Source: Linyphia triangularis
Lineage: Eukaryota > Arthropoda > Arachnida > Araneae > Linyphiidae
Reading direction: 5' to 3'
DNA length: 64,000 bases
Assembly (NCBI GenBank): GCA_963978545.1
Contig: OZ021727.1
Span: forward strand, 55,192,487 to 55,256,486
Shown: positions 27,170-39,811 of the stretch, in pieces
Numbering within the stretch: position 1 is the first letter of the stretch
Layout of the letters: each line of letters starts with the position of its first letter
Translations under genes and position numbers: made by a program
Notes under the pieces: model-generated
Databases searched by the model: none
The model's input: the letters and a program-made list of their open reading frames with translations, nothing else
Told to the model about the DNA's origin: nothing

Positions 27170-28579
27170 GATAATTTTGTTTGTTTGCTTTTCTTATTGT
27201 TTTTGGTACTATTTTACCGTACTATTAAGTAACGTTAGTAATATTGTGTATAATATGCCTAGTGTATGGTATAAATGGAGTTTATACGCCAGATTTTGTG
27301 TTAAAAACAAGTGTATTAGATGAATTTTATGACAAAATGGGTTGCTGTCAGAGTGCCTGGTGAAAGTTATCCAACTCCGATTCGATAAGCAAATGTGAGA
27401 GTGTTGCCATTTAAAAGCATCAATTAAGTTTACGATGTTAAATAAAATTGTTACGATGTTATGGCTTGATACAGCTTTCATCTAGATTCTAGGAGAAAAA
27501 AACTGAGTTAAATATTTTTAGATCTTGCCATTTATAAAACATTATTGTTGAAAAAAAAGTTGAAAATTAAACTTTTCTGAATTCTTCTCTCTCCTAAAAA
27601 AACTTATTGAAAATGTATGGCTTGAAAAGGCATTGTATCAAATAACTAAACGCTGTAATTTTAATTTTCCATTTAAAAGTAAAGTTGTTAGAGTTATGTT
27701 AAATATATAGAAGAGCTCCATATTCGTCTTTAGAAAAAAGTACACACCAGAATGCATGGAAAAGTTAAAGATTTTAAAAAATACATGAAGAGACTGCAAT
27801 ATATAGGAATAAAAATACCGATGTTCAACTTTGTAGTTTTATTGGCAGTTTTCATTTTTAAAAATAATAATTCGGAGAAAAATTGGTGCTACAACAGTTA
27901 TGTTTAAGATAAGTTATCTAACAAATATTAAATGACAGACCATAGAATTTTCTAGTTTTTTTAAGGACTAGAAATTATTATTATTATTATTATTTTTGTT
28001 GTACATTGTGCATCAACCTTTTTAAAAGCAACAACCGATTATTTTAAATTCTTTGAAATAATCAAAACTTTTGCTAAACATTTATATATCTAATGTTGAT
28101 AACACATAGCAATTAGGCACCCAATCTGAGTTGTTTCAATATAGAGAACCCAATGTGGATAAGCGCAATATAACTGTATCTAAAGCTGGAACAGAAATTG
28201 CGTTATGTGGTGGCGTAAACTCTATTCCGTACAATTGGGAATAAATTATGCAGCAAGATGAGGTGTTACCATCCAATCACTCTTAGGTGCTTCGGCATTA
28301 AATGTTCATTTTTAGAGAATATGCTCAGTAGAGTATATAATTTTCTGCTGTATATAAATGATTACTATGATGGGAATGCAAATTATGTAAATTTTGCTAA
28401 TTATAAGTTATTAATCACGGTACATAATTTTAGGGGACTTTCCATCATATTTCGACAAAATACACATTTAAAGATGACTGGGACATATATATTATTTAAT
28501 AATATGATCCATAAAAACAAAGATTTTAGTATAAATCTATATCATGCATTGCAAATTTTGATATTCATTAACATACCGA
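27170..28579. other. AT-rich non-coding block
   Basis: Nothing recognised. A 113-codon frame at 28258-28599 is Ile/Asn/Tyr-rich without domain support. Confidence 0.35.
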
Positions 28580-28942
28580 ATATTCTGTTGTCAGCGTGAC
28601 CTTTGTGTTGCATCTAATTTTAAATATTAAAAATATCTCTATCAGTAAAATATACGACAAAATGCGTTTCCAAATATATTTTCTAAAAATAAAAGTGAAT
28701 TTATGCATTCATGCCCATATATATTTTATTTATTTTGATTAAAACAATTTTGGCAACAGCAAAGAGTTTCAACCATGATCAGTCAAAATTCTTACATTTA
28801 CAGCTTTATTACGCAACGCAACGTTAATTTAACTGCACCACACTCCATAATAAATGTATGCATTCACGTCCAATTATTTTTTATGTATTATGATTGAAAT
28901 TATTTTGTCAACATGAAATAATTTCAATAATGATCGGTTAAA
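28580..28942 (-). repeat. Diverged copy of the hAT-type MITE interior, partly duplicated
   Basis: The minus strand of 28595-28745 aligns by eye with 58370-58530 inside the MITE: shared blocks include CTGATAGAGAT, then TTTTTAATATTTAAAATTAG with ATGCAA, and the TTTATTNTGATT block. A second, shorter match (ATGCATTCACGTCC and the following TATTATGATTGAAATTATTTT) occurs about 157 bp further on, so part of the copy is tandemly duplicated. No terminal inverted repeats or TATCGATA clusters were found here. Confidence 0.6.
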
Positions 28943-28944
28943 TG

Positions 28945-31900
28945 AGATTTATTAATGTTCCAAAAAGATTATAGAAATGTGTGCAAAACCGACCTTTTAG
29001 TGGCAGTGACAGCACCAAAACTTAATAGAATGCATTATCATTGACATCAAATCTATCTGAAAAGTTTCAACCCAGACATATGACGGCAAGTGGGTTAATT
29101 AGGCTTCTGCAGATTTTCCTGCAGCCACACACATACATATAAAAAAACAAAATCGCAGTTAATCTAAAAGGATATAAAAATACACTTTTTTTTGAGAAAT
29201 GAAATTGTGGAGGAAGGCAATGGTAAGAATAGCTAGGACCAAACTATTTTCATTCATAAAACTTTTACAATTGAATCCACTGAATTAATGTAAACATGTT
29301 GTTTTTTATTGTTTATTTAGAACTGCCGTTAATTTAAGAAAGAAAAACAAAGGAATAAAACGTATAATATATATATAAGGAATTAGGTAACACTTTAATT
29401 TAGTTGGTGATACACTTATTGAAGAATATATAGCTAGTGGCCTCCATGAGGTCAATGAAACCATATAATCTTCCAAAGAATGATCTTCTTATAGTATGTA
29501 TACTTGGGAGTCTCTTTCATTTACGGCTTGAGTTTCTACTAGAACTCTTTAATGAGTACCATATTGTTGTAAATTCAATATTCATTGGTATGAAATACAA
29601 TGTAAGTATATTTGTGAAGAATGTACATGATTATGGTAATTGTTTGAAGGTATAAAGCTTTGGGACTCTCGTTTCAAAATTTTATGGAGAGGGTTTTGAA
29701 CTGAAAATAAAATCAAGACTCCACATTTCTATAAAGTTTCTAATACTTATCTACTAAATTATTACTGTACTTTTATCACTAAGAGTGATAACAATAAAAC
29801 TATTTTCAATTAATTGGTACTCTAAATCAGCATAAGAGTTGTAACAGTTCCATATGCCTATTTCTTGTTAATCAGCTAACTAAATACATTTCGTTTCCTT
29901 TCTGAAATCTGGAGAAGAAGTTTATGGATAGTTACTTCCAAGAAATTAATGACTTCTAGTCAATTCTATAGAAGATATGCTCCAAGTTACCTTCCTCCTA
30001 TTGTGCTTCCTCTCAGAAGGTTAGGTTTCTAAAAAAGAGGCAGATATTTCTTCAAACAGAAAGTTTTCCGTACGCATTTTTCAAAAATATATTCTGACAA
30101 AAGTATAGTAAAAAGTATTGCCTTACGATAATTAAGATTAGGAAAAATGTAATTGGCTTTCACTGTCACCAATTAATTTTAAGTTTCAAGTATACACAAA
30201 AAGTTTTATCTTTCTTTGATAAATAAGATATTTTTGCGATTCCGGTAATTATTATGTTTATACAATCAGTATAAAATTGATAACTTTATTATTTTAATAA
30301 TTAACTAAGATTATATATCAATCACATATAGAATTTAATAGTATATATAACTTTATAATATTAGCTTTCAGATATTTCCTTGGATTATGAATCTCTTGAC
30401 ATTTAGGCTAACCAATCCGTCTAATTTTTAGAATTATAGAAAATCATAAAATTTGTTAACTCTCCTGACCAGTTAGTAAATTATGCACTCCACAAAATAA
30501 ATATTTTGGAGATCCAAATTGAATTTACAATGACTATAATAATCATTTTATATGTTATCAATATATTGATAATTAATCATTAGGAATTGAAATAATTAAG
30601 AATGTCTGGCCCTTGCTAAAATAAATCAATGAACGATGATGTATTTAAATATGTATTTGCAGTGGATAATCAATTAGCATGTTGTAATATACATGCTGTG
30701 TTAATATGCACCTATTTTTCTGTATTAGATAAGGTCATAGGTTTAGCAATATATAAATATAGAGACAAGCATTTTTTTTTTTTCAATAAATAAAACTTTA
30801 ATAATTATAAAATTTTAATTCCTCACTTCAACTCTTTAACAAAACTATAATGTGATTGACACTATATTATTTCTGATAACGTGTATACAAATAAATATAT
30901 TCACTCATTAAGTCTCAATAAACCCAACTAGTACATTAGTACATACTTAGTGCGAATGTATAAAAAAGATACCATGCCAGAAATAGTTCTCCTATTATTT
31001 GTCAAACAAGGAAAATTAACCCTAAAAATAAATCTTAATGACGAGAAAACAGTGTTCTCTAAGAGCTTGAACATGATTGATCATAAAGAACATCGAACAA
31101 ACATGACATTGCTTCTGTAATTAATGGAGTCATCAGTCATTGTTCCGATTGAAAAAGAACTCTTATCATCCACATAAATTAGATTTTTTACCACTTTTGT
31201 TGAGAGTAACCAAAAGAGAAAGGCGGTAACAGCAGTGATCGTTTACTGAAATTATAAATGTATCGCCCTTTTTGTGTTAAGTTTTTTTTTTAGAGATTGT
31301 GATTTTTGAAGATGCTCTTAACAAAAGTTTAATTAGTCTTTAGTTTAGATTTTTATTTCAAAACTTTAAAATTATATCATTTTTTAAACCACAAATTAAA
31401 CTTTATCTTCTATTAGATTATATTAGAATATAAAATGGATATATTCTAGTACTGTATGATACTGTATTCTCTAGTACTGTACAATTGTGCATTTTTAAAA
31501 TGGAACTATCACTTCTAATAGGATAGTATTCTTAATTTAATGTGAGTGGAACAAATTTTAACTTTTGTTATTTTATTAAATTATACTAATTTAAATAATC
31601 CAGATTCACCATCTTGGTTTATCAAACTTCATAATCCTTACATTACCTTTAAACTAGTTTTATAGAATGTATCGTTACTATAATAGGTAGATATGTGATG
31701 CATTTCAGTATGATAATAAATTCTTAATCATATTATTTTTATTCAACAACCCATATCAAATTCGAATTTATCTACTCCAATGCAGTTTACTTCAAATAAA
31801 AATTCTAATATATGACAAAATAAGTCAAACATATTTTAAACTCTTCTATTAACAAGGATCAACCCGTAATAATGTGTCACTTTATTCTTAATTCATTTGA

Positions 31901-34000
31901 TTATGTTGTTTTATTAAATTTATAGCGTTACAATACTATTGAACTAAGAAAATTGTAGTTCTGTATTTGAAAAATCACTTGCCCAATGTCATTTACATTC
32001 ATATTGCCAATCACTTGAACTTTTGCTGAAAATGATAAAACTGTATTTTCAAAATATTATGATCACAAAATAATTTCAGTAAAATACAAAATATTATATT
32101 ATAACTTTATTTTTTATGTATTTTATGAGTTTGTTTACATTGCACCTTTCAAATAAATATCATTGTGAAAAAAGGCCTTGTTTTTAGCCAGATTATTTGA
32201 AAAATCACCAACATTTCTCAATAGAGTACGTGAGAGCGTGATGAGACAGAAAATTTTAAGGATACAGTCGAGAACAGTTGAAAACTTCAATTAATAGAGA
32301 AACAAGCTATCTCGCCGTTTTAAACCTAAAAACTTCTCCGCGATTCACAGTTTCAGGAGATGTATAAAATATTAAAAAAAAATTATCTATAAATATGTTT
32401 TTTCCCCAAAATTCAAAATATTAAAAATAATATTGAACAACTGCTTTTGATTCATTTTGTGTAGTTCAAACATTCTATTATACTAAAATTATTTAACACA
32501 ATCAGTTTTAAATTGATGAATAAATTAGTTTGAGTTGCGGATTTATCTTGAATGCCCAACTATAGTTTCATTAAAATTACATAAAATACGATATATGAAA
32601 GCATTTTATAATGTGGTGCGCAAAATTGATCTATCACATGCCTCAGATCAACGTCAATTTATCATTATAAAAGGAAACAACTTTTCCCAATATTCATGCG
32701 TTTAATGACTGGTATAAGTGATAGTTTGAATGATTAATACAATATTATCTACAAATTCATTCTCACTCTTCTTTTTTATACGTTTTTCTTTTTTAATTTT
32801 CACGTTCTCATTTATATTCCTGTTTGATTTATTTGCATTACAGATTAACGAAACACATTTTTTTAGGTCAATCTAGTCTTAATGATTACATGAAAAGCCC
32901 TGTTTTACTTCATCTAATGATGATGGATGAGCTGAAAAGCAACTTATAGAGAACGATATCTCATTTAACAATAAAAGTAATAGTGAAAGACACTCTTTTA
33001 TTTTATATTAGGACATATCTTACAAAATTTGGAAAAAAAGTTTGAAACTTTTAACTAGTTTATTTTACAATGATGCATATATTTTTTTGCTATTTTCTAA
33101 AGTTCTTTTCTTCAGTGATTAGTATATAATAAGCTTAACCTAAGAAAAGATTTTTGCTAGTAAATAGTCTTATTGTCCTCCATTGAGTTATATTGCAGAA
33201 AATATATTTGCAACTTCCTTATTTTAAAATGTAATGTACAATTATACTGATTTTTGACACTATATAACATAAAAGAAGTATTTTGTAGTAGCATATCTCT
33301 GCAATAAAAAAAAATAATAAATAATAAATAAACTTTCACCAGTTTATTAACTTGCCTTAGAAATTTTTCCTGCAAAGCAAATCAACCACGGAACACAAGG
33401 AAAGTGTAGCAATGCTTTCCCCAAGTTTCAATTTTCCTTTTTTTTTTTTTTTTTTTTATTATTTTTATTCAAAATTATTTTATTGTTTTAAGGTATTCAT
33501 AAGGCTTATTTTAAAATAAATAAGTAATTTAAGTTTAAATAATAAACCATAAATATAAAAAAAATTATAATGTTTATAGTAAGTAAATTCAGGTTCAGCT
33601 GTAAAACAAATGTTTAAAATTAAAAATCAAACATTTTTATGAAAAATTACACTTTTATATGACCGATAAATTTTGAAAATATTTATTTCTCTTAAATAAA
33701 CTTATTAATAGGCCTTTTGTAAATACTTCAGTTCATTAACATTTACAGTTTTTTGACATTTACGGAATTTTATCGTTAACCGTTCTTACTTTTGTAGTGC
33801 AAACAATTTCGAAATATTAAAAATTATTTATGTTTTATCAGTGGTCTCCTAATATAGCAACATTATTATAAGACATTTGTAAATAACGTACTGCCATTTG
33901 TTGCTCTTTGATGTGATAATCCTCAGTCGAGAAAATACTTCGATTCACAATGCAAACAATACAAAAGTCTAGCATAATTTTCAAAGTATAAAAGTTCTCG
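28945..34000. other. Long AT-rich non-coding block
   Basis: About 5 kb with no gene or familiar repeat. It contains a T run at about 33438-33457. Short frames (29437-29655, 33157-33375) look accidental. Confidence 0.4.
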
Positions 34001-34008
34001 ACTTACAA
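34001..34008 (+). repeat. 8-bp target duplication, left (ACTTACAA)
   Basis: ACTTACAA directly abuts the left terminus TAGGGTGG and is repeated exactly at 36537-36544 after the right terminus. Confidence 0.88.
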
Positions 34009-36536
34009 TAGGGTGGAACGAAAAATTAAAAAGTCAGAAAAACCATTCAGCAGGGGGTGCAAAAGTTGTATTTTGCATTTTTAAATAGACCTAGAACTGG
34101 CTTAATTTAATTTTAAATGATATTTTCTGGTGCCCCAAGGCACTTCTTTAAGTCTCAGAAAATGGAAATTTTTCCGCAAATTTTATTTAAAAGTTTAAAA
34201 AATAGCTAGCGATAACAAAATATTTGCCGGGGGTGCAAAACATATAATTTAATTTTGTTAATATACATGCTAAATTATTTCAATTTTAAATAACATCTTC
34301 CGGTGCCCCAAAGCACCTAAAAACTGTTCAAAAGTTAAATTTTATGCAATTTTTACTCTAAATAAACAGACTATATAGTGTAAAAAAAGTTAACAATATG
34401 TGCCTTTTATACGTTATGATTTTCCTAAACATAATATTAATTCACTGCTTGTATACAAAGTGACACATGGAGGTTAAGTTATGAAAGATATTTATTTTTT
34501 CCAAAAAACGTAAGTTTTCATTCTAAACCATTCAAAATGAAATACTTTCACCCCTGTTTCTCTAAGTTAGATATTCCAATCATTTGAACTTCAACACTGG
34601 ATCAGAAATATGTACTACATTCGAGCAACCTGCATGTTGGAATTTTAAACGAAAACATTTCACATATTATAGACCGCAGTAAAGTTAGAAGAGAACGTCA
34701 GAGAGAACTTGAAATGAAGAGATGTCACATCTACAAATGAGTGTTCTAACAGGATTGTACTTTGATGGAAGGAAAAATACTACGAAAGTGCAAGTCAAGA
34801 AGGGATTGAAATATTATCCAAGTACTGAAAAAAAGAGCATTTTACAATTCTTCAGGAACCATGCTCGCAATATATCGGACATGTTACTGTGAAAACTGGA
34901 GATGTAAAAACTATAAAAGAGTCCATAGTACAATGTCTGGAAGTAAGTTTAATAAATCTGAATGAACTTATTGGATGTGATGAAACAAACTTCATTGATG
35001 TTTGTTCCATAAAAAAGAGGAGTAATTCATTTGCTGGAACAGAAGCTTGGGATACCATTACAATGGTGCATTTGCTTGCTTCATACTAACGAACTGCCCT
35101 GAAGACACATTTTATGTACATTGGATGTTTCCACAGTTGGTCCAAAGTATTTTCCAGGTCAATTGGCAAAGCCATTAAAACATACGAGAATCTCACTAAA
35201 AGAAATTTGCCTCAATAAGTTTAGAAAATATGCCGAATATAGATAGTTTGATTCTCAGTAATGACCAGAAATATTTTTATGATATTTGTCTAACTATATC
35301 ACTTGGTGCATGTCCTTTCAATCTATCATTGAAGAAACCTGGTCTTGTTGCACACTCAAGATGGTTAACAACTACAAACCATAATTTGAGATTGTATGCA
35401 GGTATAGAAACTCTATCAGAACATTTGATATCACTTACCATGTATGTAATGAAAGTATATGCCCCCTTATGGTTTTATATATAAAGAAATAACTCTCTTA
35501 CAGAACAAGCACGTCATATATGGAGCATGTCATGTTTCTCGATATATGGCACCAGATATCCGACTTATAGTTGTTGATGTTATTCAGCGAAACAGGTTTT
35601 TTTTTTCCGTTTTCAAGAAAATTAATTGTTAGATGTCAAAAGAAAGAAACCGTTAACATTACAAGTTTTAAAGAGCCAATACATAACTTCAAATCAGAGG
35701 ATTACGATGAACTTATTATTTGGCAAACAATTGGTCCCTAAGATCCTCCTATAATGAGTAATATCAGAGCAGATGAAATTGAGAGTGTAGTGAATAGCGG
35801 AAAAGCAGTGGAATGGGCGACATATCCTTGTTACACTCAAGAAGTTGAACGTGGAGTTCGACTTGTCTCTGACGCATCAGAAAGTGTATGCGGAGAAAGG
35901 AAGCGTCATGGTTAAATAGACTAAAATCAAGATCCTTAGTTAAAAGTTTCAACACTAAGTCAGAATATAAGATTTCAAATGAATTTTAATTTCAATTAAA
36001 TGGTAATGAATCTTTCATTAATTATGATGGTAACAAGCTAAAGTTGAACCCAAGTAAATGATTAATCACCTTATAAAGATGTTGGAAATGTAAATATCTT
36101 TTACAGATGGATTATTATAATAAAATCTAGTTAGTTTATTTTTTATATGATCTTAGATTTTAATAATATATTCTTCGAACTTTGAAATACTTAAAATATA
36201 TATATATATATATATATTTTCGGCTCAATTTCAGAAGGTTTGAGGCACCACAAAATATAAAACAAATTTAAAATACTTTTTTCTATATTTAAGTGCATCT
36301 AAATTATATTATTTAATTATCCTGCCGATTCTGTAAAAAAAATTATGAAATGTTTCCTGTAGGATACTTTTTGCTAAAAAATCACTTTTCAGCAAATTTT
36401 CAGGGGGCTTGGAACACCGGAATATATTAACGGATTTTGATAAAACTTTTACGATAGTATAATGAACCCAAAATACAACTTTAGTACCCCCTGCCAGTTG
36501 GAAATTCGAAAAAAAAAGTTTTTACGCTCTATCCTA
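34009..36536 (+). mobile_element. hAT-like DNA transposon with both ends
   Basis: 2528 bp. The left end TAGGGTGGAACGAAAAA is mirrored by the right end (read inward) TAGGATAGAGCGTAAAAA. Further in, GCAGGGGGTGCAAAAG with TTGTATTTTG is mirrored by GCAGGGGGTACTAAAG with TTGTATTTTG, so the inverted repeats reach about 80 bp at roughly 34009-34088 and 36457-36536. An exact 8-bp duplication flanks it. The left subterminal region holds two tandem, diverged copies of a ~175-bp block (GGGGGTGCAAAA ... GGTGCCCCAA.GCAC). The interior carries a broken plus-strand protein with hAT-like landmarks. Eight-base duplications are typical of hAT (also P and a few others). Confidence 0.85.
34610..35990 (+). pseudogene. 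Uncharacterised multicopy transposase-like protein, broken
   Basis: Read across three frames. In order: IIDRSKVRRERQRELEMK (about 34664); LYFDGRK with an Asp codon at 34764-34766; LIGCDETN with Asp at 34979-34981; PLQWCICLLHTNELP with Cys 35073-35075 and His 35082-35084; LVAHSRWLTTTNHNLRLY with SRW at 35356-35364; VMKVYAPLWFYI; and PCYTQEVERGVRLVSDASES with VER-Glu at 35847-35849. From memory these match a multicopy arthropod family usually labelled uncharacterised. Asp, Asp, C-x2-H, RW and a C-terminal ER motif occur in the order seen in hAT transposases, so an RNase H-fold transposase is inferred. At least four frame breaks and several stops make it non-functional. Confidence 0.8.
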
Positions 36537-36544
36537 ACTTACAA
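36537..36544 (+). repeat. 8-bp target duplication, right (ACTTACAA)
   Basis: Exact copy of 34001-34008, immediately after the terminal CTATCCTA. Confidence 0.88.
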
Positions 36545-36779
36545 GTACATATCTTAATTCAATAGAGAAAGTACTCTTCTGCAGAGGAAATCAAGAGATC
36601 TGTTGAGGATATTTGGCACGCCATAATTCATGCAAAAATTAGTTTCTTCGATGAGAACTCGTATTTATGAGATATATTATTTTATAACTGGTAGGGATCG
36701 GTCAACAGGGGCCATAGGGGGAATTCTGTAAGGAAGTCCTTGAGTTTGAATTGAACTAACTAAAATTAGGGAACATCGA

Positions 36780-37140
36780 ATTATTTTGGAAAAATAGTGG
36801 TTGAGGTCTCTGATGCCACTATTAGTATTTTATTTATTTTTTTACTTTTACAAATAGTAAGATTTTTATTCTGCTGTAAATTTACACCTTGGAGTAGTGA
36901 CGAATAAGACACACATAAACGAATACTTTGACTAGACGAGATGTTGATCTTTTAACTATCAAAAGTCTAAGACTTCGGAGAAAGTTCCTTAAACCGCCTA
37001 CTAATGCTCGATAGACAACAATCCCTTCCCACATACTGATGTCAATCTCTCAAATCCCCTTTGCAAGATATCACTAGCTGGCCTCGTCAGCTACCTTTAG
37101 TCAAACTCTCCTCTTCTCGTTTACCATGCCCTAATTTTCC
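36780..37140 (-). mobile_element. Possible LTR end plus primer-binding site
   Basis: On the minus strand a GC-richer stretch (37140 to 36900) is followed by AGAATAAAAATCTTAC near 36875, like an R-U5 polyadenylation signal, then AGTGGCATCAGAGACCTC near 36815, reminiscent of a primer-binding site and leader. No second LTR or duplication was found. Low confidence. Confidence 0.2.
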
Positions 37141-37144
37141 TTAA

Positions 37145-38212
37145 AATTAGATGCGAAGTAATTCAAAGCTTATTTCCATTAAATACAACTGATGAATTGT
37201 ACATTTCATACATTTTTTTATTTCTAATATTTATCTTCTTTGTCTACTAAATTTCTACAAAGCTGTAATTTTTCAATATTTAATTAAAAATTTTTAGAGC
37301 AATTTACTTTCCACGCCACAACAACAACAACATATCATAAAACTTATAACTACGTAATATTAGAAAACGATAAGTGTGGCACACACCACAACGATAAAGT
37401 ATATCTAATTTCGTTTTCCTGCTTGCATTAACAGTTGCACAATTTGCTTTTGACTACTGACTAAGGCACTAAACCTTGCTCTCTTTCTTCTCTTCCTTTT
37501 ATGTAAAATAGCATATTTAAGATGCACACCCACAGTATAAAGCCTTACAAACTCTATCCCCCTTATATAGATTCTTTAAAAAATATTCTTCAAAATACTC
37601 ATGCATCTTACAAAGCACTGAACGTGTATTCCATGTAAAAGAAACTATATTCAATACCTCACTTTTAAAATCCACAATAGTTCATCTAAAAGGTATTGAG
37701 TAAATCCAAAAAAAGACAGCATTTTTCTGGATAACAAGAAAAGTTAAATAAAAAATAGCACGAAATATCTCCAAGCATGTTGCTATTTTCGAAGACGTAG
37801 AAATATATAGGAAGGTGGAAGATTAGAATTCGAAATCGGACTTCAAAAGTTACCAAAATGTTTTGACAGCACTATTTTGCCTGAAGTAAAATGCGTCAGA
37901 AGAAAATCAAGATGAAATTTTTTGCACGTCTGAGGTATGGTTAAAGAATATATTTTCTTGACTGTCGTGAGAAGATATTTTTTCTTCTATACGAAGATGA
38001 TGAATCCACTTCGAAATATCATTTTTTTCCCTCTCTAGAACAACGTGTTAAGTTTCATGACAGTACCTATTCAATTTAAATGTAAATTTTGTTTAAAAAA
38101 CATGAAGGTTTCTCATAAGAGTCACAAATGTTCCAATTTCAAATATAGAACTTTGATATGGACTTGGTAAATCAAACCGTATTTCCGAAACGTAGAATAA
38201 TAACCTGGACTG

Positions 38213-38243
<31 letters not shown>

Positions 38244-39560
38244 TATAATTTGAACAAGTCATGAACTACTTGCAATTAATTTTCCAGCTCAGTTTCCATT
38301 TTGCCTAATATGCAATTAAGGGAATTTCGTAAACGTAGTGAAAAATATTGTTTAGTTTTATTTGTTAACAAATTAATCTTAATAAATGTATGTTTTATAA
38401 ATTTATTTAAATAATTTAAATTTGAAACCTAAAATTATTTGGCTAATTTTGCTTTTTTAGGTTAAATTGACTTCAGTAAATAAGAAACATTAAAAGTAGT
38501 TTTCATTTGTAAAATTAAAACAGAATACTATTTAATAATTTTCAAACCATAACTTTGAATTTAAGAATGATCTTAATTTTTAATACAATGTTCTATATAT
38601 TTAAATCTTTTTAAATATTGTTATAATATTTATAAGAACGTTAATAACGTTGTATAATTAATTTATATTACATTTTCAATTGCAAAACATTTTGAGCTTT
38701 TAAGATATATTTCTTTCAACGGTAGATAATGATCAATGAAATAAAAAACTCTTCACAACAATATATGCTTAAATGCTTCTTTAAAAGTACTTATTTTAAG
38801 AAAATGAAAGAAAATGCACTAAACACTGCAATAAATATATTGTATATAGTTCATTAAGTTAAAAGCAAAGGTCGCTTCTTTGACTGTTCACCAAATAGAT
38901 CTTTACAATACAATGCGAGGATTCCGAATACAAGATTATTATGTCCAAGAAAATAATATGAGATCTAAATATCTTCTATATAAATTAAAAATATGTTCTG
39001 TATAGGCTTCTTCTTCTAAGAACTAAAATACTTGCCTCAGTGTTTATTGTAATTATTGTAAATACAACGTATTTCAATTTAACAAATGATGAAAAATGTA
39101 TAATTATATTTTGCTTTAAACAAGCAAATTTAAAGTACTCTTCAAAACTGAAAGTTGAAAGAATAATAAGTATTTCAGATACATATTGTAATATTATTAT
39201 TTTTTTTATAGTCACAAGTTATTTCTTTTTATAGTTACTGACAATATTTATTATGAGTAAAATATAAGATGTCGATTGAATATGTTTGATGAAATAAGTA
39301 TAATAATATTTAGTTGTATTTTGTTTAACATTATCTCGATTACGTTCAAATAACATTTCAATAAAAACATATTTTTCCAAACCAATTGCATTCAATCTAA
39401 ACAAATAGATATAATATGCTAATTATAAAGCAGTTTCTAATTTCTAAAATTTCCCAAATATTTGAAATTATGCAATACAGAGTAAAAATATAACTTAATA
39501 CACGTTTGTGATTATTATAATAATACTACTTTATTTATTTAACCAATAAGGGTAAGCAAC
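37145..39560. other. AT-rich non-coding block
   Basis: Nothing recognised beyond a 30-bp T run at about 38213-38241. Confidence 0.4.
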
Positions 39561-39796
<236 letters not shown>

Positions 39797-39811
39797 ATAT
39801 ATATATATATT

